The notes: generated by a model not told the origin, from the sequence alone. Positions 34,595 through 46,619 are shown, numbered from the stretch's first letter. The stretch is DNA of 64,000 nucleotides from Pleurodeles waltl (GCF_031143425.1 NC_090447.1:849839760-849903759); one strand, 5' to 3'. Program-made: numbers and translations.

Positions 34595-34677
34595 TGTGGT
34601 CGTCTTCGCCGGCATTGCTGCTCGTAGTGAATAAGGAGGTATACAATCATGGGGAAGATGTGCAACTCTGGCTCCAT
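34595..34677 (-). pseudogene. Putative 5' exon of Harbinger transposase (copy 2)
   Basis: ATG at 34677 opens MEPELHIFPMIVYLLIHY and ends in an arginine cluster (RRRRP) at a GTGAGTAC donor (34594-34587). It is open throughout and the same length (83 nt) as the copy 1 exon. It lies 4.7 kb upstream of the transposase body on the same strand, with Myb2 antisense between. Splice joining to the body exon is inferred; the phase (83 nt, then phase 0 at 29850) does not fit simply, so an extra exon or an altered site is possible. Confidence 0.55.
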
Positions 34678-35005
34678 GGCATCGTGGTTCTTCCTTGAGT
34701 CTCCAGAGGTGAGTCCTTTGCGTTCTCTGCACTGTTTCTGCCATGCTTTTGATGTCATTGGTGCAGCCCTGGAAAAGGTGGTAGATAGGCCTGTTGTATT
34801 AGTGTGGGTGTTACATTGTCTTCCACCTGGCTGTTGGCTGTTACCGCCGGGGTGCTGGTTGCTACCGCCATGGCGGTCGGTGTGTTAAAGTGGCTGTCTA
34901 TGTGAGCAGTTTCCGCCGTGGTCATAATTCCTTTTTTTTTACCGCCGGCCTGTTGCCGGTAATACCACCGCTTTATCACCGACTGCCAGGGTTTTAATGA
35001 GGGCA

Positions 35006-37464
35006 ATTGTCTTCTATGGTTTTGTATTGCAAAGGTCTAAGCTGCATTCGCTTCACTGATTTTCCTGTGTGTTGCTTTTGTCACAATGTACAAGAAGTTA
35101 GTTTGGACAATGGTATCTTCTGGTTTCTCCAAAATTCAGTTCCTTATTTGAATGTCTTTGAGATGAGAAAGATGCACTGCCCCTGAAAACTAATGTCTGA
35201 GTTAGTTCTGACTTTTTGCATTATCCTTTATTTCTCAGTAAAGCGTCTCCACAATGCCCAAGGGAAATGGCCTTTGCAGGTCCATCGAGCTTTCAATTTG
35301 TACTTGTGTCTCCCCCAATAAGTTCTGTATTTTAACTAGCATGCTTTGTGCATATTTTCAACATTTTCCCATCTGCTTCTCAGGGCACTGCTCTGATGCG
35401 TGTAATTTCTTCTGGACCTTTTTCTTCTAGACGTGTTCTCAGGGTGTGCTCTTATTTTTCTTGGAACACTGTTTTGTTGTTGAAGAGACAAAGGTCAAGC
35501 CCATAGTTTCTCCTGTACCACTGAGTGGTCTTCGATGGTCTCTCCTAGGAATCCATTTATAGTCTCTTCTAGGAACCCAACATTTCTTACTTCATTTTCT
35601 CTGAAGAAAACTTCCATGAAACTCGTCTGCTTCTTCCGTGTGCTGCATGTTATCTGAAAGGTCATGTTTTGTGTGTTTCATTTATGTGTGGGCTTATTGA
35701 GGACCAGTGCTTCATATTGCTTTGAGGGAAAAGTTCCTAAACAGAGTAGTACTTTTTCCTTCCTCCTCCTTGCTGCAACTTCTTGCAGGAGGTCACCTTC
35801 TGGTATGCTGATGGGAACAAATCACTGTGATTATTTAAAGAACCTTTGTGTGCTTCTTCTCTCACCGGCTTATGGGCTGATTGTGAGTGAACGTTTGTTT
35901 CTCCGAGAACAGTATCATCTCAGTTTTTCAGTTTGTGGATGGCATTTATACCTCCGGATTCACCTTCCTATCTGCTATGTAAAGATGTCCTTTAGCAGCA
36001 TATATGCTGGTTTTCTGGTACCTGTTTAGACCAGTGTATGTTTCAGGGAGCTAAGTTGCTTTGTTTACTGGGCTCTTGGAGTGACCCAATGTGTCTGATC
36101 TTGCTATGAAAATGGCAGGTTCTGTAGACTTCCAAATCTTTATACTTATGCAATTGCAGATGTACAAATTGGTACATGATCTTGATTCGTATTTTAATGA
36201 GGCATGTCATGCTCCTTCAGGAACTCCTCTGTTGCTCAGGAGGAAAGTGTATGGTAGGATCCCCTTTTCCACCTATATCGTGCTTATCTAGTGGGTGGTT
36301 ATGGTATTAGCGTCCAAACAGTTTATTCTTCACCGGTTGGAGGCTCCATTCTGCTATCGCCTGGTTTTGGAGGTTTTTTTCCTTGCAGGATTCACATCAG
36401 CCACTTTCCATCCCGGTCCTTATTGCAATTGCGATCAGATGTCAAACTTTCTACCCCTAAGTGAAGTTCAGCTCTTTTAGATGTGATATCTTTGCTTTTT
36501 TACATTCTAACTGACTAAGATCCTGCCATTGCAGAAAGTCCTTTTGCATAACAAAATGACAGATTGTCTCTCTCGCAGTAGGGAACAGTTGTTAACATTG
36601 TGCTCTTGCAGTAGGGGCCTTTGCCCCTATCTGTGGGTCTCCTTTTGTTTGTAGAGATAATTGCAATTCAAGGACAAGAATCTCCAGTTTTGTGATCTCC
36701 ATCATTTTCTCTCGATCTGTGTGCATGCATAATAACCCTTAAGGATGCCTGTATCCCTAAACATGGTTTTGAACACTTCCAAAGATTTTAAGTTAATCCT
36801 CAAAGGGATTTAAGTCGTTATTTTCCAACCACCTGGAGTTCAGATACCAAATCCGTGAACCTACCTTGCCTGTATAGCATGAAGTCTGAAAGTCTTACTG
36901 TGAGCATTTATTTGTGTTCCTGTTACCAGATTGTTGTCTGCTCCAGGAACGATAAAGTAGTAAAGCAGTAGAGCCTAGAGAAGGGGCAATGAAGGGGCAA
37001 TTAAAATGTATATGTGTGTCCTGCTGGGTGCCAGCTTCACAATATATTACACAATTGTGAAGATGTCACAAACCCAGACACAGAAGAATGTCTGTCATTA
37101 GTAGCTTTTTTTGTCCGCAGTATCCCTAAGGTACTGTCCATAACCCCTTTAAAATAACTTCCAATCATAGTGGAGCCCACAATATGCTGTATGGCCAGGG
37201 AAGTAAAGTGTAAAGCACACCGTTTGTCTTGTGAGGAGGAACATAGGCATTTAGGGACAGCTAGATCTGGGGTTTCCAATCGCTTTTAGACTGAGAGCTA
37301 CTTTGATCACTAAAAGTCATCCAGAGCTGCTAACAAACAACTGTCACAGAAGTTACAAACAAATGTGTTTAAAATTATTATGCGGTGCAAAGGTAAATGG
37401 AGTAGCTTGGAGGTCCAATTGTCCTTCCTGAAACAGGAAAATATTGGCACGCTGGCCTCACTAA
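35006..37464. other. Unassigned interval (2.5 kb)
   Basis: Moderately AT-rich, with short open frames only (longest 121 codons at 35664-36029, without recognisable motifs). A fragment of an old LTR or DIRS element is possible around 36290-36600 but I could not support it. Confidence 0.4.
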
Positions 37465-38164
37465 GGGCCAGATGTAGGTAGGTTTCATATTGCGACTTGC
37501 AATTTGCGAGTCATAGCGACTCGCAAATTGCAACTCGCAATATGAAATGCAGAAAGGTGTCTCAGACACCTTCTGCGACCCGCTATGGAGTTGCAAAGAC
37601 CCACCTCATGAATATTTATGAGGTGGGTCGCAGTTTGCGACCCCATAGCGAGTCTAGGCACTCACAGGGATGGTGGCCTGCTGGAGACAGCAGACCACCA
37701 TGTCTGTGACTGCTTTTAAATAAAGCTGTTTTTTTTTTTCTTTTTCCAGCCCGTTTTCCTTAAAGGAAAACGAGCTGCAAAAAGAAAAAATACCGAAACC
37801 ATTTAGTTTCGTTTTTTTCAGAGTACCACTGCCTGCTCTGAAAATTTTTTTTTGGGGACATTCACAAAGGGGAAGGGGTCCCATGGGGACCCCTTCCCTT
37901 TTGCGAATGAGTTACCATCCACTTCAAGTGGATGGTAAATGCGAGTTGGTTTGCGACTGCTTTCGCGGTCCCAAAGCAACTCTGCATCGCGATGCGGTCG
38001 CAAATAGGAAGGGAACACCCCTTCCTATTTGCGAGTCGGAATCACATTTTGCGAGTTGGTACAGACTCGCAAGATGTGACTCTGCATCGCGATGGCCGTT
38101 TTGCATGTCGCAAACTGCGTTTTTCGCAGTTTGCGACATGCAAAACGGTTGCTACATCTGGCCC
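37465..38164. mobile_element. Serial-hairpin MITE (GGGCCAGATGTAG family), copy A
   Basis: Ends GGGCCAGATGTAG and CTACATCTGGCCC are perfect inverts; flanks are TAA and TAT. Inside, nearly every base belongs to some hairpin: 30-bp arms at 37483-37512/37518-37547 (one mismatch), 12-bp arms at about 37604-37635, the perfect palindrome at 37912-37938, and perfect 23-bp arms at 38097-38119/38125-38147. The repeated word is TTGCGAGTCG/CGACTCGCAA. No coding capacity. Ends and 3-bp flanks suit the PIF/Harbinger (Tourist-like) class. Confidence 0.85.
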
Positions 38165-39773
38165 TATGGGTGTACCACATATGAAGGGGCGATTTTATTG
38201 CCCTAATAACTTATTTTCACTAAGTACAATTAAGAGACGAATTCTGAGAAGACATGGAAAGGAATGCAAATGGTATGAATTTTCTACAAGATATCAGATA
38301 TGCTCAGGAGGTTATGTTCACGTTTTCACATAGTTCTCACACTTCCACTTCAACTCCTGCAGCCCCACACTTGAACTACGCTGCTGTTCCTTCTTTGATG
38401 AGATCTTACTCACTCTGTGAATGGCAGCACTGGGGCCCATTTCAGCAAGTGGATGTGCTGCATGGCAGTTGGATGTATTGCAGGCTTCATACTGTAAGTC
38501 AAATTGTAAGTGTGTTGAGCATAGGACATAGTGATTGCTTTGGGAGGCTGGCATTTCTAGGTTCTGCAACTCAGATGTCCTCACTCTTGCGATATTGTAG
38601 GAGGCAGCAATGCTAAACTCCAGACCATCTGTGTCATATCCAAGAGCAATCTACTGGAGGCTAGCAAGCTACTGCTAGGTCCCGAGCTACCTGTTGGAGA
38701 CCCCTGATTTCTAGGTATTTTCCCTGAGTGCTTGCACACCCATTCCACACCTGACATATTTATCTGCCTACGCACAGTACATCTTAAATACACAACTCTT
38801 CTTGAATACGATTGCGACCCTCCCTCAAATTAAGAGTAAACCCTGCATGACATGCTTATAATATGCTTTATCTGCCTGAAAAACTATAATTGGTTGTTTA
38901 GGAAGAGTACCTTAGCAGATTGCAGCACCACCTCATGCTTCATCTTTTTGTTAAGACGATTTACATTCTGTGTGAAGATTCGAAATTGATTCAGGTTCAC
39001 CATGTTTGAATGAACCCTTTATGCTTGTATTGGGTAGTACAACAAAACCACCCCACTGTTCAGACACAACTAATTACCACCCTACACGTCTGACACTGTA
39101 GCACCTAATGCACATTATAAAATGCCTTCTCCTGAACCTAAAAAGATAAAACACATTCAACCTGTTCCATTGATTCCTATTCTTATTCCATAATCAGAAG
39201 GCAGCAGGCATACTTAAGAGCATGCCTACCTGTATTCCATGATATCTCTCCATTCAAACAATCTTCTTTTCCTATAGATGTCAGGACAACATTTCTGGAA
39301 AAGTACATTTAGATGCCCAGTGTCTGAAAGTCAAAGCATCACCTTGAGAGACTCAAGGATTGTATCTTGCACCTTTAAATCAGAACATCCCAAACATCAT
39401 TCTCGATAAATATCTTTAGAGTCATTTGTATATATTTAGTCCCAGTAACCATTAATTTCCGAGTCTTTAGTGGATAATCTCTCAATGCCAGCATTGTTTG
39501 TGGTTGTATCTAAACCTAAACAATTTATGACTGCCCTTCTCCTGACTTTCAGTCTCACACCATATCATCTTTGACCCCTGACTGACTTTTGTTCTAGAAT
39601 GGCCAATGTGTTCCATTGACCAAATCCAGGCTGTCTCTGGAGATAAGCTAAGAAGTAGCTTCTCAAATGACTTGCTCTGTTTTTCAATCTGCATTTTGAA
39701 GTCCAGATTCATATTGATTCTTATGTCACTTGGTCCCGTCAATTTTCTGCTACTAATACATTGTCACAGTCTT
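38165..39773. other. Unassigned interval containing the first copy of a local duplication
   Basis: No coding frame recognised. The segment 39655-39773 is homologous to 42003-42113, which lies just upstream of DIRS reverse-transcriptase sequence, so at least its right part is probably DIRS-derived. Confidence 0.45.
39655..39773 (+). repeat. Dispersed duplication shared with 42003-42113
   Basis: Both segments contain CTGCATTTTGAA, TCAATTTTCTGCT and ACATTGTCACAGTCTT in order with small differences. They are 2.35 kb apart in the same orientation. The left copy is broken at its right end by a MITE. Confidence 0.65.
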
Positions 39774-40115
39774 GGGCCTGATTCACAAAGGAAAACTTAG
39801 ACTTGTGGTCTAAGTTGAGACCAAAAGTCTAAGTTTACAACTTTTCGGTATTCACAAAGGTAAGTTACGAGAAGTATCTTTATGTCCGCACTTGGGGTGG
39901 AATCTCCATACTTGGGGTGAAATCACATTCCGATTGCTGAGATTCCACTCCATACCCATAGTGTACTCTGTGCACCCGGTTTCTACTCTCCGCACCTGGT
40001 GTAGAATCTCTGCACTCGGGGCGTTGAGTGCGGAGATTCTGCCTGAGTGCGGTGATTCTGCCTGAGTGCAAACATAAAGGTACTACTCATAACTTACATT
40101 TGTTATTCTCAGGCT
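39774..40115. mobile_element. MITE with GGGCCTGATTCACAAAG end
   Basis: The left end GGGCCTGATTCACAAAGG and a diverged right end near 40085-40115 (AACTTACATTTGTTATTCTCAGGCT, read here in two parts) are inverted relatives. Inside are short repeats of the type TGGTGTAGAATCTC/CGCACTTGG. Non-coding. The right boundary is approximate. Confidence 0.55.
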
Positions 40116-42002
40116 GCTCCAGCAGCTTTCCAGGGGTGTCAGAAAATGTCACAGTGCCTCATCCCTCAGGTTTTGCAGGCCCAGTCACTGTTTCATCATG
40201 TCCACATCAAAGAGTTGTTACCACAACATTTCCTGTTATCAGTTTCTCTGTGTACCTCCTCCAGCCGTGCAGGAAATGGTGAAACAAGAAGGTCCCTGTA
40301 CCCACTAACTTTGTGGCCTGTCACACTCAGCTGTACCACAGCCATCAGGGTAGTCTCTGCATTGGCCATCATAGGTTTGTTACCCACAATCTATTCCTCA
40401 TCTTTGTCACTTACTACCAATGCCTTTGATTTGAGGAAGGGAATGTGGGGGGGTGTCGTTTTCATGGGCTCCAGCATAAAAAATGACCAGAAATCATGAG
40501 TCATTTCAATCAGCAAGGGAAATAAGACCACTGTGATCTGTGGCTTGAAAGGACATTTCATATCAATATACACTTTCACAGATTCTTCAAGTAAACCCTT
40601 GGGAATTTTGAAGTGGTTTCTCATCACTGGCACTTGTTGGCTTCACTTGACCTGATTGCCATCATGAGAAAAGACCTGCAGTGACTAACACAGATTTTAT
40701 AAGTCACACAAGCACCAGTCACATCTGTTTCTTTTTGCCAACATCAATAGACAAAGGATCTCAAGAAATTGGTGGGATTTTAGGCAACTTTTCTTTATAT
40801 TTTGTTGAGTATTTTGACAATTTTGAGCATATGCATCCTATTAAATCATCAGGCTTTAAGCCCTGCTTTACTCCTTGCTGGTCCAGCTTGATGACAGATC
40901 CTTACTGTGAATGTTTTGGTTTCTAGGTCCTCACTACAATGGAACATTGTGTTGTCTTTGCTTCTCCATGAATCCTGAGGCCACGAGGGATACAGATTCT
41001 AGTTTGATAACAGTGTATTTGAAGGTTTGCTTGAAGGCACCCTCCAGGTGTATAACCACATCTCAAACCAGATCTAAAATCAAATCTTGAACCAGATAGA
41101 TCTTTAACCAGATCTCCATTATCTCACCATGAGAAGCACAACAAATAGTGCAGATGTTGTATTTTGCTTAATGATAAGCATAAATTGTCTATAGAGCAGT
41201 ATTCCTCCTCTTCAAAGTAATCTCAGCTACTGGAGTCTTTTATTTTGCTTTAGAAGACTTCTGAAGTGCAGACCCTGAAGGTAGCCATGTTGGTTATTTT
41301 TGCTAGGGCCTGTCTACGGTTGCTAAGGTGCTGGTTACCTCAACTTTTGTCAAGTCCAGGGTAGCACCATTGATTATGATTACCACCTCAACTACTCTAT
41401 GCTCAGAGCTGCCTTTGCAGCCAGTCTCAGTGCAGCTTCTTTTGCAGAGCTCCTCAGTACTGTCCTGAGTGATGGTTGTTCACTATGGAGTACAAAATTC
41501 CCAACTTAAATGATATCCGTATTTACATTGGCACCACTGTCGTCATCTATGTATTTCCACAATCTGGAGACAGTAAAATCAGCCTTTGACTCTGGTTAAC
41601 GTTTTGATTACAGCCCTCCCGCCATCAGTAGATAATTGTCTTTACAACATAAGGAAGAATTCTTTACATCTTGGACCGTATCTAGATACCCTAGGGCATA
41701 TCCCATGCAAAAGACGTTAACAGGGAAGAGGATAATCTTCTTCCTCTTCCAGTAGATACTGCAGTTGCCTAAACGTCTTCCCACAGCAGCTTTTGGTCTG
41801 CTGTGATCTGGAAAGCAGATGAGACTTGCGCATTCCAATCCATGTTTTTAAGGGAAAGACGTTTTAGAGATATAGTTGAGGAAGAAATCTTGTAAAGTCT
41901 ACAATAAGCCCTTTATTAATCAAGTGCCTCAAGCATGGGAGAAATTCCAAATCCCACCTGAGGTTTCTAAGAACACTCCTATAAATATAAGCCAGCAGTA
42001 TC

Positions 42003-42113
42003 AGACCCAAAAGACTTGAACTGTTGTTTAACCTGCATTTTGAAATCTACATTTATATTCATCCATATATCACTTGACCCCTTCAATTTTCTGCTTTTAA
42101 CACATTGTCACAG
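42003..42113 (+). repeat. Second copy of the 39655-39773 duplication
   Basis: See the partner at 39655. Here the sequence continues into the DIRS RT region without interruption. Confidence 0.65.
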
Positions 42114-42689
42114 TCTTTAATTTTGAGGAGCTTTGCAATGATTCAGTTGGCTTCCTTCACTGGAGCGTTTAGGAGTGCAAGAGTGCTCTATTACACTGAA
42201 AGGGGCTGCAGTACTCACTGTACCACCTGGTACAGAGTCTAGATGGATTTGCAGGACACCAGCTTTCATACTCTAATATTCTGTCACCACAGACAATATA
42301 TTTGATTTATGGTGGCAGATCTTCATTTGGAATTCAATCTCCTTCCATTTGGGCTCACATCAGCAACACCGATGTCCCTTTCCCCTGCAAAAAGACATTT
42401 CATGTGTTCCCTTCTTCGGCATATTGGCTTCTGAAATGGAATTTCTCTTGATTACTATGTAAAAGTATGGACATGAACTGATGCAGTTGATCCAATTTAT
42501 AGGGGCTGTATTCGATGCTTGTTAGATGAAAGTTTGTCCATCCTTGGAGAGACTGACAGACATTCCTGAGTTAGTTACTTAGTTTTCCCTGTCACCATTT
42601 CAAAATGCTGAAATGATCCTCAGATTGTTTGTGTTGATGACTTCATTTATATTTTTTATCCTTCATCGCACACAAGGGCGATCCCTCTG

Positions 42690-43463
42690 AACTAAGGGGC
42701 CAGGGTCTGTATTTACCCTATCCCCTTAATCACCTGTCCTTGATGTGAGTCAAGCACAGGATGCTAATAACTCTCCTAACAGCTTGTCTGAAGTAAAGGC
42801 TACTCCCTTCAGTGTCAGTTAGCCCTATCACATTAGACTGTTCATGGCGGAAGCTAGTGTCTCCATGAAGGAGTCACTTTCAGGGGAAAAGCCACAAGAG
42901 GCCAAACCCCCCAAAACAGTTCTAGTGCAAATGAGTAATCAAGTAAAAGATGTCTTCATTCTTGAGAGAACAGGTAAAAAACATTTGTCAAAATTTGAGA
43001 CTATAATGTGTCAAAGAGGTGACAACCCTGATGGAAAAATGCTCCTACTGCACTGTGATTCATTCATCAGTTTGTTCCAACCATGAAATGCAAGTACAAG
43101 AGAAGAAATGAGATACAGGGAGTGTGCCAGCCATTTTGTTTTGGTGTGTTTCCTTTATGATGAATTATGGTGTCCACTATCTTGGTATTGGCTGTATAAT
43201 ACATAGGAGGATTGGCATGCCCCTTTTATATGGCAAGAACACATTACTTGTTGTAATGTTGTAGTGTGCCCAGCTCTGGACTCTGCTGGGCACACGTAGT
43301 CCCAGGTCCAGACAAACTTTGGTTTGTATTTCCTGCATGTCACTAAAGCAGCTGCTACAGCAGCACAAACACATGACAGGTAAAGGGCCATGTCCCCCTC
43401 CCACAACACTGAAGAAAGTGCAAGTGGGCAGAAAGCTGAACCTGACCAACACCCTGGAACCTA
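42690..43463. other. Foreign block inside DIRS, unidentified
   Basis: This separates DIRS RT from RNase H together with MITE copy B. An 80-codon plus-strand frame (42844-43086, starting MAEASVSMKE) shows no recognisable domain; it is hydrophilic with a lysine-rich middle. No duplications were found at its borders. Confidence 0.4.
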
Positions 43464-44179
43464 GGGCCAGATGTAGCAAAGTGTTTGCGCCTCGCAAACG
43501 GCGAAAATCTCCGTTTGCGAGGCGCAAAAGCCACTTTGCTATTCAGAAATGCATTTTGCGAGTCGGCTCCGACTCGCAAAATGCATTTCCGACTCGCAAA
43601 TAGGAAGGGGTGTTCCCTTCCTATTTGCGACTCGCAGTGGGATGCAATTCCATTTGCGACTGCGTACGCGGTCGCAAATGGAGTCGCAGTTACTATCCAC
43701 TTCAAGTGGATGGTAACCCACTCGCAAATTGGAAGGGGTCCCCATGGGACCCCTTCCACTTTGTGAATGGACCCAAAAACATTTTTTCAGGGCAGGGAGT
43801 GGTCCAACGGACCACTCCCTGCCCTGAAAAAATACCGAAACGAAAGGTTTCGTTTTTTTTTTAAGTGCAGCTAATTTTCCTTTGAGGAAAACGGGCTACA
43901 CTTAAAAAAAAAAACTGCTTTATTTAAAAAGCAGTCACGAACATGGAGGTCTGCTGACGTCAGCAGGCCTCCATGTTAGCGAGTGCCTATACTCGCAATG
44001 GGGCCGCAATTTGCGACCCACCTCATGAATATTGATGAGGTGGGTCATTGCGACCCCATTGCGAGTCGCAGTCGGTGTCTGAGACACCGTACTGCATAGC
44101 AATTTGCGACTTGCAAATTGCGAGTCGCAGGGACTCGCAATTTGCAAGTCGCGAATTGCCAAGTTGCTACATCTGGCCC
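43464..44179. mobile_element. Serial-hairpin MITE (GGGCCAGATGTAG family), copy B
   Basis: Perfect terminal inverts GGGCCAGATGTAGCAA/TTGCTACATCTGGCCC. Flanks are CTA and TTA, consistent with a mutated TTA duplication. Hairpins match copy A in order, including the palindrome at 43690-43716 and a near-perfect one at about 43942-43975 around GACGTC. It lies inside the block interrupting DIRS. Confidence 0.85.
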
Positions 44180-44599
44180 TTAGAGAATAGCATGGTGATG
44201 AGTCATCCGGGTAAAGCAAGAGAGCAGCTCAATAGAATCAGTTGTATGACAACCTTCCAGATTTGATTCAGTTGGATCCTCACACCATTCTGTCTCTGAA
44301 GTGGTGGATGTTCCCCCACAAGGTAATCAATGGACAGTCTTTTCATCTGCTTTGGCACAAAGTGTCTGCATCTTCCCTTTCTGAGTAGGGTGCTCATCTG
44401 ATTTTTAATGCTTTATGGTCACAGCGAGAGATGAGGAGTCATATACACATGTTAGAGCTGTTATCTATTTGATTGGCAGTCTGCGTATTCCTTTGTCCTG
44501 TCAGTTTGACTGACACTATATATATAGCACTTCTGAACAAACAAGGAGGCGTAGGTTCTTAACCTTTTTGTTAACAAGCTGTCTTCCTTTGACGCAGGG

Positions 44600-45634
44600 C
44601 GATAGACAGACAGATGGACAATCAGCAGTTCATCTAGCAGGGAAGGGAAACCAGATGGTGGGTTTTCTAAACCATCTGTTGCTAGCAAATTTGGAATGTG
44701 AACTAAACCAGGAGGTGGTGGTTCAGATTTTCATTCTTTGAGAGATGCTTTGTTGGATGCGTTTGCTAGTTGTCGAACCACAAGTGCTTTCTCATCTGGT
44801 AAACCAAGTCTCAGATAAGCAGTCCTAGGGAATGTTTTCATGGTACTATGGATCTACAAACCTCATTATGCCTACCCATTGATACCACCGATTTAGTCTG
44901 CTGCTCAGATCAGAATTCACAGGTCCAAGATCATCTGTTTTTCCAGACTTGGCCCAGGGACCACAGTAATTCTGATCTGTTGCAACTGACCCAGTATCCT
45001 CCCTTGGTGTCTTGCATTCAGTTGTTTACTCAGATTCTGAAGTAACTTAATCTGCAAGCATGACCTTTTAAGAGTTGGCTTTTGCCTGATTCAATTTAAA
45101 TGTGTTTATGCTAATTTACTCTCTTGCCAAGCATTCTTTCTCTAAAGTAGTTTTTCTAGTTTAGGGTAAATTTATGTGTAATCGTGCAAGGGCAAATTTC
45201 TAGTTTCTGTGGCAGGTTATGTTCATGCCATTCTTCCTTTGGCCTAGATCTGGCAAAAAGGGCCTTCATATTGGTATATTCAAAGGATACTTTACTGCAC
45301 ATATTGCCTGTTTATTTGTCCCTTGTTTTGACATTTCAGATGAGTCAACCATTACACTTGGGCAAAGAAAATTTCTTTTTTGGGAGACTTTTTTGACTGT
45401 CAACAACTTCAGCTAGATGTGTGTATGCATTAAGCCTTATCAGGTTTTTCCACATTTTACAGTCTTTGTGATAGAAAGAGTAACTTTGAGCGTCAAGCCT
45501 TCCTTTTTACCTTCATATTTCTCAGGTAATTTCTTTACCCTATCTCTTTCCTCCTGTTCATCCGGGAAGAGAAGTATGAGTGTATCATCTTCATTCCTGT
45601 TGACTCCTAGGCCATTATATTCACAGGAATAAGA
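44600..45634. other. DIRS-like tail, weakly supported
   Basis: Continuation of the DIRS remnant described above. Frames are short and broken. No terminal repeat of DIRS type was located. Confidence 0.4.
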
Positions 45635-45990
45635 GCCCAATTTATCAAGCCCTTACGTTGCACGCAATCCTTAAGTCAAATTTACCAAGCCATGCAAAGC
45701 CACCTTTCGTGGCCCTGCATGGCTTGGTAAATCTGGAGTAAAGCAAGACAGCGCAAATCATTGCCTTGCATTACTCTACGGTGGGAAGGTTTTGCATGGG
45801 GAGAGAGAGGGTGTTCCCACACACCCAGCTATGCTTTTTGCCGTATTCCCAGATTTACTAAGAATAGTAAACTTGGAAATGCATCAAACTTGTATGCCTT
45901 CCGAATACAGGTGCAACGAGGAGAAATATCTTTATTTCTCCTTGTTGTTTATTCTTTCTAAGTGTGCTGCATTCTGCAGCACACTAAGAA
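45635..45990. mobile_element. Serial-hairpin repeat, ends unresolved
   Basis: Contains perfect 17-bp arms at 45680-45696/45716-45732 (TTTACCAAGCCATGCA core), a hairpin near 45917-45945, and 11-bp arms around 45960-45984. The left end GAGCCCAATTTATCAAG could be a degraded terminal repeat. The right end is not seen. Non-coding. Confidence 0.55.
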
Positions 45991-46009
45991 AGATGAAAAA
46001 GCACATCAT

Positions 46010-46600
46010 TTCTTTGAGGTGGAGAGGGACTCCAACCCCCACCACTACTCGTGGCGGAGGCCTTTACCACAGCAGTGCGCCCTAAGGTGCTTTAAAAAGA
46101 TGCGCAGGACAAATCATTGACTTGGGGTGGAGAGGGACTCCAACCCCCACCAATACCCGCGGCGGAGGCCTTGACTGTAGCAGTGTGCCCAGAGGCACTT
46201 TAAAAAGACGCACCTAACCCACGGCACAGAACATATCATTGCTTTGGGGTGGAGAGGGAACCCAACCCCCAACAGTACCTGCGGCTGAGGCCTTGACCAC
46301 AGTAGTGCATCCAAGGCGCTTTTAAAAGGCACCCCTCACCGGCGGCGCAGGACATAACATTGCCTTGGGGTGGAGAGGGACTCCAACCTCACCAGTACCC
46401 ACAGAGGAAGCCTTGACCACAGTAGTGCACCCAGAGGTGCTTTAAAAAGATGTGCCTAACCCGTGGCATGGGGCACATCATTGCTTTGGGGTGGAGAGGG
46501 ACTCCATCTCCCACTAGGACCCACGGCGGAGGCTTTGACCGCAGCAGTGCACCCGGAGGTGCTTTAAAAAGATGCACCTAAGCTGTGGCCCAGGACACCC
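46010..46600. repeat. ~120-bp tandem repeat upstream of a LINE fragment
   Basis: Five units registered by GGTGGAGAGGGA at about 46018, 46127, 46248, 46368 and 46488. Each has GACTCCAACCCCCACC, GGCGGAGGC and CTTTAAAAAGA. Immediately downstream is LINE-like sequence (46620 onward), so these could be 5' UTR promoter monomers. Confidence 0.75.
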
Positions 46601-46619
46601 GGGCAAGGACCGGGCCAAG

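Larger units (their letters stand above)
27281..35005 (-). mobile_element. PIF/Harbinger transposon copy 2 (three-gene type)
   Basis: Orientation given is that of the transposase; the two Myb-like genes are on the plus strand. Order from left: Myb1 (27405-28261), transposase (29850-28777, antisense), Myb2 (30295-33123), tandem repeats (33240-34135), 83-nt transposase-strand exon (34677-34595), subterminal GGCGGT-rich DNA and terminus ending ...TTAATGAGGGC at about 35005. The left terminus is missing; the sequence joins the L2-like LINE near 27280. Order and strands mirror copy 1 exactly. Confidence 0.85.
42250..45600 (+). pseudogene. DIRS retrotransposon pol remnant (RT, RNase H, possible tyrosine recombinase)
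   Basis: The RT piece (about 42290-42690) reads LEFNLLPFGLTSAT, then LIQFIGAVFDA, motifs characteristic of DIRS RT. After a 1.5-kb foreign block (42690-44205) the RNase H domain resumes: GAHL, then HIHMLELLSI, and NKQGGVGS near 44540. Next is a stretch resembling the linker (YAYPLIPPI, about 44850-44900). Further on, 45060-45420 has weak similarity to the N-terminal part of a DIRS tyrosine recombinase (GYFTAHIACLFVPCFDIS). DIRS elements integrate by tyrosine recombinase rather than DDE integrase and leave no duplications. Stops are frequent; nothing is functional. Confidence is high for RT and RNase H, low for the recombinase. Confidence 0.7.

Noticed and set aside
35664..36480. Possible host exon or DIRS fragment
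   Set aside because: The frames are short and only vaguely reminiscent of retroelement polymerase. No motif was firm enough to annotate.
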